From Candidatus Aenigmatarchaeota archaeon (GTDB lineage Archaea; Aenigmatarchaeota; Aenigmatarchaeia; CG10238-14): a stretch of DNA of 27,596 nt. Both the position numbers and the translations under genes were made by a program. The notes under the pieces were generated by a model, which was given only the letters and a program-made list of their open reading frames with translations, was not told where the DNA came from and did not search any database. The stretch lies in the NCBI GenBank assembly GCA_017610225.1, contig JAFCCM010000021.1:1-27596 (forward strand), written 5' to 3'. Of this stretch, positions 23,677 to 27,596 are shown one piece after another. Within the stretch, counting starts at the first letter, position 1. The number at the start of each line of letters is the position of its first letter.

Positions 23677-24597
23677 TTATTCATGTTGGGCAAGAAATTC
23701 TAACATTTTTTCGTATGTAAATGGTGGGTCATAGGAGCCAATAAAATTAATCGAAGGAGCAGGAAAAGGTATCCTATATCTTATTAATTCTGTCTTAATT
23801 ACTCTTCTAAAATCTCTTGGTAAAATTAACCATGGTCTTCTCAATAATTTCAATGGATTAAATCTTAACAAAAGACGTTCCATATTTGAAAGATGTTCTT
23901 GAATTATTTCCTCTCTATCTATAACAACTCTTCTATAATATTCTGGTGATTTTTGATTAAAATCTGGTATTCTATAAAATGCAAGGAATTTATCTATAAT
24001 TCTCATTGGAATACTACCATCCTCTACCAATCTTATCCACATATCAAGATCTTCTAGAAGAACTTCTTCATTGAAAAAACCAATTCTATCAAAAAATCTT
24101 CTATCATATAAAACTGCTAAAGGATTTATCCAAAATCTATGAGTAACTACATCTATAGGTCTATATCCATCTCTCGGCTCTGTACTTTTATATTTATGTA
24201 TGGTTCCAGTTTCGTTAACAAAACCATAAGAGTGACCATACAGAAGCAAACAATCTTTGTCAACATGGTTCATCATGACCTCTAATCTATCAGGTGGCCA
24301 CATATCATCATCCGCTAATACAGTAATGTAAGGCTCATTTGATCTCTGAATACAATCATTTATACCTCCACCACACATTCTATTTTTTCCATTTACATTA
24401 TAAGAAAGAGTTATATCTCTCCCTCTAAATTGTGGAACAAATTCTTCTACAACACCAGATGTTCTTGGATCAGTCCCATTATCAGAAACATAAACACTAA
24501 AATCTGCTGAAGATTGCATCAAAACTGAATATAATGCTAACCATAATGTATCTGGTCTGTTATAAGTTGGAATAGCGACGGCAACAGTCTTTGTCAT
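23677..24597 (-). CDS. Family 2 glycosyltransferase (soluble)
   Basis: A 306-residue GT-A fold transferase. It opens VAVAIPTYNRPDTLWLAL. The nucleotide-sugar motif is VLADDDMWPPDRLEVM, and VLLEDLDMWIRL is the later acceptor/catalytic-base region (ED). No membrane segment is present, unlike the enzyme at 8341-9564. It probably adds a sugar to a surface glycan or glycoprotein. The TATA-like CTATAAAAA (minus strand, about 24619-24627) lies about 27 nt before the ATG, so the mRNA is probably leaderless. It is not in an operon with the sugar genes at 16673-19610 but could use their product (inference). Confidence 0.9.
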   Translation of the reverse strand: MTKTVAVAIPTYNRPDTLWLALYSVLMQSSADFSVYVSDNGTDPRTSGVVEEFVPQFRGRDITLSYNVNGKNRMCGGGINDCIQRSNEPYITVLADDDMWPPDRLEVMMNHVDKDCLLLYGHSYGFVNETGTIHKYKSTEPRDGYRPIDVVTHRFWINPLAVLYDRRFFDRIGFFNEEVLLEDLDMWIRLVEDGSIPMRIIDKFLAFYRIPDFNQKSPEYYRRVVIDREEIIQEHLSNMERLLLRFNPLKLLRRPWLILPRDFRRVIKTELIRYRIPFPAPSINFIGSYDPPFTYEKMLEFLAQHE

Positions 24598-24661
24598 GTG
24601 AAATTTAATGTTAATAACATTTTTATAGGCGACTGATTCTATATTTAAAAAATAAAAAAAA

Positions 24662-24787
24662 CTAAAGTAAAGCCATAATCAACTTACTAGTTCTTCTTGT
24701 CCTCCCACAACCTAAACAAATCTCTGTCATACTCAACCCCTGACTAAAACTAAATCCAAGATGCCCGTGGCAATATGGACAAATCAT
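24662..24787 (-). CDS. 41-residue zinc-ribbon mini-protein
   Basis: A short ORF encoding MICPYCHGHLGF, a Ser/Gln linker, then EICLGCGRTRRTSKL. CPYC and CLGC form one complete four-Cys zinc site, and the basic C-terminus could bind nucleic acid. GTAGGAAG lies directly upstream of the ATG. A T-run follows the stop codon (minus strand, about 24646-24661) and can serve as terminator. One of four such mini-proteins in 2.3 kb. Confidence 0.65.
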   Translation of the reverse strand: MICPYCHGHLGFSFSQGLSMTEICLGCGRTRRTSKLIMALL

Positions 24788-24974
24788 CTTCCTACACCCC
24801 AAGAATGAATTGTGATTTTATTTATTAACTGATTTTCGTGAAGTGATAGAAATTTCAGAAAATGAATTTCGGATTTTAGGATTTTTGCACATAAACTTCC
24901 GTTCATGGAAATTTTTATTAGTGTTACTACCAACATTGATATGTTATAAATTCAAAGAAAAACAATAATTTACT

Positions 24975-25202
24975 ATGGATATATTTTGCCCCAATTGCAA
25001 AAGTAAAACTGATGAACTTATTGAATGTGATGATTGTCAAACAATCGGATGTCCTAAATGCATAAGAAAAAAGTATGGTAAATGGGTATGTCACAAATGC
25101 CCTGAACCTAAACATGAAGAGCCAAAATATTATTATCCTGAACCACAAGAAGAAAAGAAGGAAGAAGAAGTTAGCAATGCATTTGCTGCTATGTTTGGTT
25201 AA
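24975..25202 (+). CDS. Two-zinc mini-protein with ribosomal-stalk-like C-terminal tail
   Basis: A 75-residue protein. Residues 1-42 hold four CxxC pairs: CPNC, CDDC, CPKC and CHKC, enough for two zinc ions in a RING/FYVE-like cross-brace or a double ribbon. After a Pro/Tyr-rich linker the chain ends EEKKEEEVSNAFAAMFG. This tail is very close to the aP1 ribosomal stalk tail (acidic Glu/Lys stretch, then L-x-x-L-F-G), which binds translational GTPases. A TATA box GTTATAAATT (about 24944-24953) lies 26 nt upstream of the ATG, so the mRNA is probably leaderless. A role on the ribosome or with its factors is inferred only from the tail. Confidence 0.82.
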   Translation: MDIFCPNCKSKTDELIECDDCQTIGCPKCIRKKYGKWVCHKCPEPKHEEPKYYYPEPQEEKKEEEVSNAFAAMFG

Positions 25203-25252
25203 TTTTCCTGAATTCAATTACAAAAAGAAAAAGAAAAGGATAGCCATGATAA

Positions 25253-25336
25253 TTACCAATCTTCATCTACTTCCTGATTTTCATCATTCCAATCGGAATC
25301 ATCATCCATGTCAAAATCTATTTCATTGTCTGACAT
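25253..25336 (-). CDS. 27-residue very acidic ORF
   Basis: The ORF reads MSDNEIDFDMDDDSDW, then NDENQEVDEDW and stop. Thirteen of 27 residues are Asp or Glu and none is basic. The T-rich TTTTAAATAG about 34 nt upstream could be its TATA box. There is no strong ribosome binding site. Such a peptide could mimic DNA or be a chance ORF; its biased composition in an intergenic stretch argues mildly for a real product. Confidence 0.4.
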   Translation of the reverse strand: MSDNEIDFDMDDDSDWNDENQEVDEDW

Positions 25337-25410
25337 AGCTTATCAAGATTTTATAAGTCAAGAAACTATTTAAAACTTTATTAGAGTATGTTTAGGTAGC
25401 AAAAAAGTTT

Positions 25411-25548
25411 CTATTTTTTGACAAAACCGTTAAGGTTAGATACCATTTTAAAACCACAGTAAAAACATTCACCATTCCTTGATTTTAACTCTTCTCGGTC
25501 ATTAGGTTTTTTACAATCAGGACACTTAATGTTCTTCCAATTTGCCAT
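25411..25548 (-). CDS. 45-residue zinc-ribbon mini-protein downstream of the FKBP gene
   Basis: The ORF encodes MANWKNIKCPDCKKPNDRE, then RNGECFYCGFKMVSN and a basic end. CPDC and CFYC form a classical zinc ribbon, and the spacing suits a rubredoxin-like knuckle pair. It begins 7 nt after the stop of the FKBP-type isomerase gene on the same strand, so both are probably on one mRNA. It may bind nucleic acid or the ribosome; nothing more can be said. Confidence 0.72.
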   Translation of the reverse strand: MANWKNIKCPDCKKPNDREELKSRNGECFYCGFKMVSNLNGFVKK

Positions 25549-25555
25549 ATCTTAA

Positions 25556-26263
25556 TTATTGTTTTTCTGGACTTTTCTTATTTTGTATCTTTTCAGGTAT
25601 AATAGGTGAGTACTCCTCAGTAAACTTTACATTTTTTAAACCATGTATCCATTTTACAATTATTTTTGCTATTTCTTCTTTTGCTTTTTTTGGTAAATCA
25701 CTCACAGGATCAACTGTTAGTTCAACAACTTCTTTTTCTATTTTTATCTTCTCTTTCCCTGTTGGTCTGGAGAATATTTCAATAACTGATTTTACTTGAT
25801 CTTCTTTTTTTATAATCTGCTCTTTTATTTCAAGGTCATATTCTAAATCTTTTCCAGCTAATGGATGATTAAAATCTACTTTCACCCTTCCCCCAGAAAC
25901 TGATAATACTCTTCCTTGAAGATTCTTAATGTTCACAGGCATACCTTGATAAGGGACCATATTTTGCTTAGTAAACTCTGATTCTGGTATTATCTTGATT
26001 AATTTTTCACTTCTTTTCCCAAAAGCCTCATCTGGCTTGATAATTAAGTGTTTTTTCTCACCGACTTTCATATCTTTCAGAGCATCTTCCAGACCTTTAA
26101 TCATGAATTTAGAGCCAATTATAACAGGTAAAGGGTTATATTTGACTTGAGGGTTATAAACATTCTCTTTCTTTGCGATTTCTTCGTTTGTTAGGTCAAA
26201 AATTAGACCAGACTCCTTGATTCTACCCACATAATCTATCCTTACAAAGTCTCCTTCTTTCAT
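25556..26263 (-). CDS. FKBP-type peptidyl-prolyl isomerase (SlyD-like)
   Basis: A 235-residue archaeal FKBP. The N-terminal FKBP part has MKEGDFVRIDYVGRIKESG, then VIIGSKFMIKGLEDALKDM. The inserted-flap domain follows (GRVLSVSGGRVKVDFNHPL), and the second FKBP half contains LAGKDLEYDLEI. A C-terminal extension of about 85 residues is typical of the longer archaeal FKBPs. It helps proline isomerisation and folding. I start at ATG 26263 because the TATA-like CATATATTGG (26281-26290, minus strand) lies about 23 nt upstream; a TTG three codons earlier is less likely. A zinc-ribbon gene follows after 7 nt. Confidence 0.92.
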   Translation of the reverse strand: MKEGDFVRIDYVGRIKESGLIFDLTNEEIAKKENVYNPQVKYNPLPVIIGSKFMIKGLEDALKDMKVGEKKHLIIKPDEAFGKRSEKLIKIIPESEFTKQNMVPYQGMPVNIKNLQGRVLSVSGGRVKVDFNHPLAGKDLEYDLEIKEQIIKKEDQVKSVIEIFSRPTGKEKIKIEKEVVELTVDPVSDLPKKAKEEIAKIIVKWIHGLKNVKFTEEYSPIIPEKIQNKKSPEKQ

Positions 26264-26406
26264 ATTTAACAACCATTAACCAATATATGGGGGAGGTAAG
26301 ATTAAATGTCTTTTGAAATCATTCTATTTCATGATAATGTTACTACTATCAGGTACCGATAAGTATTTAAGTTTTATAATAAAGAAAATTGTCAAGGTGA
26401 AAATGA

Positions 26407-26754
26407 ATGCTATTTGGAGAAGAAAAGGATTGGAAAGAACTCCTTTGTGGAAATGCCCAGGTAGAGCTAGCTGAACTAATCGAAAGAGCAAAACAACACA
26501 AATGTGCATACATGCAAGCTGACGATGTTAAAGTCGCTCAAGTTTGGTGTGCAATGACTGAGTTATCAAGACAGTTAAAAACAATGGATGAAAGAGTTGA
26601 AAGAACAGAAGTTGCAATGAGAGGACTCGCAGAAATGGGAGAAATTTCAAAGAGACAAACTCTAACAGAAAAAGTTTCAGATCTACTTAAAGCAAAAAAC
26701 AAAGAAGAAAAAGTACAGGTCGAGAGAATTGTCGATGTGTTAATGGAATTTTAA
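26407..26754 (+). CDS. Small helical protein of unknown function
   Basis: A 115-residue, almost fully helical protein. It starts LFGEEKDWKELLCGNAQVEL and has a long coiled-coil-like stretch (MTELSRQLKTMDERVERTEV), then a Lys/Glu-rich end (SDLLKAKNKEEKVQVERIV). I do not recognise it. The ATG at 26407 has GGTGA six nt upstream; the ATG at 26403 is in another frame that closes after 23 codons. A TATA box TATTTAAGT (26373-26381) places the start of transcription near 26403. It may be a scaffold or partner protein. Confidence 0.8.
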   Translation: MLFGEEKDWKELLCGNAQVELAELIERAKQHKCAYMQADDVKVAQVWCAMTELSRQLKTMDERVERTEVAMRGLAEMGEISKRQTLTEKVSDLLKAKNKEEKVQVERIVDVLMEF

Positions 26755-26811
26755 ATTTTTTTATTTTTTAATTATGCTGACTAAGGGATGAAGCGTAAGA
26801 ATATTTTTAGA

Positions 26812-26961
26812 CTATTTTCTAGTTATTTTGTCTTTACATGATTTACAAGCATGTGCTTCATGATCAATACACTCAAAACAAACACGGTCACCACAATAGG
26901 TGCATATTTGTAAGATGTGGCTAATTTTTCCACAACATTGAAAAATACCTGTTAGAGGCAT
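26812..26961 (-). CDS. 49-residue Cys/His-rich zinc mini-protein (B-box-like)
   Basis: The ORF encodes MPLTGIFQCCGKISHILQ, CTYCGDRVCFECIDH, EAHACKSCKDK and stop. The C/H spacing (CC..H, CxxC, CxxC, H..H, CxxC) can hold two zinc ions as in B-box or HIT-type fingers. It is divergent from the lipoprotein gene with 33 nt between the chosen starts, so both promoters are compressed into that gap and the gene ends. No strong ribosome binding site is visible, so it may be leaderless. Confidence 0.68.
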   Translation of the reverse strand: MPLTGIFQCCGKISHILQICTYCGDRVCFECIDHEAHACKSCKDKITRK

Positions 26962-26994
26962 AAATTATTATTAGTGTTTAACTTAATTATGTTT

Positions 26995-27450
26995 ATGAAA
27001 AACTTGATGATATTTAGTATTTTATTGATTCTACTTGTTTCAGGATGTGTAGAAGAGAGAATTCCGGAAACTACTACGACTATTCCAACAACAACCACTG
27101 AAATAGTTAGTACAACCGCTCTTCCTGACACCACGACTACCTTAGAAGAAATCGAAAATACTACAACCACGACTATTTCGAAGAGATGCAGATTTCTCAA
27201 TTTTCAGATTAAATCTCATGCATATAGAAATGGTAATTTAACTCTTTACTTCAACAATATTGGCTCTGAGGTAATTGATAATTTTGATGTTCATCTCTAT
27301 TTTGACAACATGACTTATACTGTAAGTTACACAAATCAAAGTATTGCTTATCATGTTGTTAGAAGATATGATCTAAGCCCTGGTCCAGGATTGGACAATG
27401 TTACTGTTGTTGAGACTGCTTGTGGTAAGAGTTATTATGTGAATGTATAA
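26995..27450 (+). CDS. Lipoprotein with Thr-rich linker
   Basis: A small exported protein. MKNLMIFSILLILLVSGC is a lipoprotein signal with lipobox LVSGC, so the Cys is likely the mature N-terminus. A Thr-rich linker follows (IPETTTTIPTTTTEIVSTT, then DTTTTLEEIENTTTTTIS) and leads to a beta-sandwich-like domain of about 85 residues (NGNLTLYFNNIGSEVIDNF) with one Cys near each end. ATGs at 26989 and 26995 are both possible; the second gives the most typical signal peptide. The linker style matches the protein at the left edge of the window. Surface-exposed, function unknown. Confidence 0.82.
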   Translation: MKNLMIFSILLILLVSGCVEERIPETTTTIPTTTTEIVSTTALPDTTTTLEEIENTTTTTISKRCRFLNFQIKSHAYRNGNLTLYFNNIGSEVIDNFDVHLYFDNMTYTVSYTNQSIAYHVVRRYDLSPGPGLDNVTVVETACGKSYYVNV

Positions 27451-27472
27451 TTTTTTTTCATTCACATGCCTC

Positions 27473-27595
27473 TTACGATAAATCCAATTTTGGTCTTTTC
27501 ATCAACAGCCATACAACTATCACTGATATTACAACAAATGCTACAATCACTTTAAAATTATTTGATTTTGTAAAAGATATAACTTCTTTTGGCTG
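27473..27595 (-). CDS. C-terminal end of a membrane protein (N-terminus off the window)
   Basis: The minus-strand frame is open from the right edge to a TAA. The visible 40 residues contain one membrane segment (FKVIVAFVVISVIVVWLLM) followed by a short basic end, KRPKLDLS. This looks like a C-terminal membrane anchor with a cytoplasmic tail. The product cannot be named from this piece. Confidence 0.6.
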   Translation of the reverse strand, partial: QPKEVISFTKSNNFKVIVAFVVISVIVVWLLMKRPKLDLS

Positions 27596-27596
27596 G

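Noticed and set aside
25075..25338. Plus-strand ORF overlapping the zinc mini-protein
   Set aside because: It is a shifted frame of the gene at 24975-25202, which has Cys pairs and a well-placed promoter.

Overview
The window is a low-GC archaeal chromosome segment, most likely from a DPANN-type archaeon; the lineage call is an inference from gene content and was not tested. Supporting signs are an S-layer protein of the archaeal type, Pth2 peptidyl-tRNA hydrolase, AlaX, a stand-alone AmmeMemoRadiSam radical SAM enzyme, an archaeal ATPase/DUF234 protein, several small zinc proteins, GGTGA-type ribosome binding sites, and many genes whose TATA box sits about 23-28 nt before the start codon, so their mRNAs are probably leaderless. 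Genes are short, tightly packed and on both strands.

Layout. 1-1266: a secreted Cys-rich protein with a long Thr-rich linker, running off the left edge. 1557-7536: an accessory, defence-like block with an archaeal ATPase, a HEPN/wHTH-MNT pair, a DJ-1/PfpI gene coupled to a tiny wHTH gene, an orphan AbrB-like regulator, an AbiEi/AbiEii-like pair and a second DJ-1/PfpI gene. The three regulator loci each have a repeat or palindrome placed on the core promoter, which suggests autoregulation. 7575-10796: Pth2, a small wHTH protein, a membrane glycosyltransferase, a thioredoxin-fold membrane protein without a CXXC motif, and an unknown membrane-anchored protein.

10858-14290: the S-layer gene with a strong promoter, a structured 5' leader and a T-tract terminator. 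Behind it is a membrane-spanning protein with an outside domain and an inside winged helix, which is a possible envelope sensor-regulator. 14321-16597: radical SAM enzyme, tRNA-Thr, two small genes, tRNA-Gly and a MazG-like protein. 16673-19610: an operon of Gfo/Idh oxidoreductase, DegT aminotransferase and thymidylate-kinase-like protein that looks like an acquired amino-sugar module. Divergent from it is a GreA/GreB-like protein, unexpected in an archaeon.

20830-24597: a coiled-coil protein, a tRNA-Leu whose anticodon arm carries about 45 extra nt, an MFS transporter, AlaX and a second family 2 glycosyltransferase. 24662-27595: mostly very small genes, including four zinc-binding mini-proteins, a 27-residue acidic ORF, an FKBP-type prolyl isomerase, a small helical protein, a lipoprotein with a Thr-rich linker, and the C-terminal end of a membrane protein.

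The observation I rate highest is that two unrelated small proteins (15792-16085 and 24975-25202) end in an acidic stretch followed by a hydrophobic-x-x-hydrophobic-Phe-Gly tail. This closely resembles the C-terminal tail of the archaeal ribosomal stalk protein aP1, which recruits translational GTPases.
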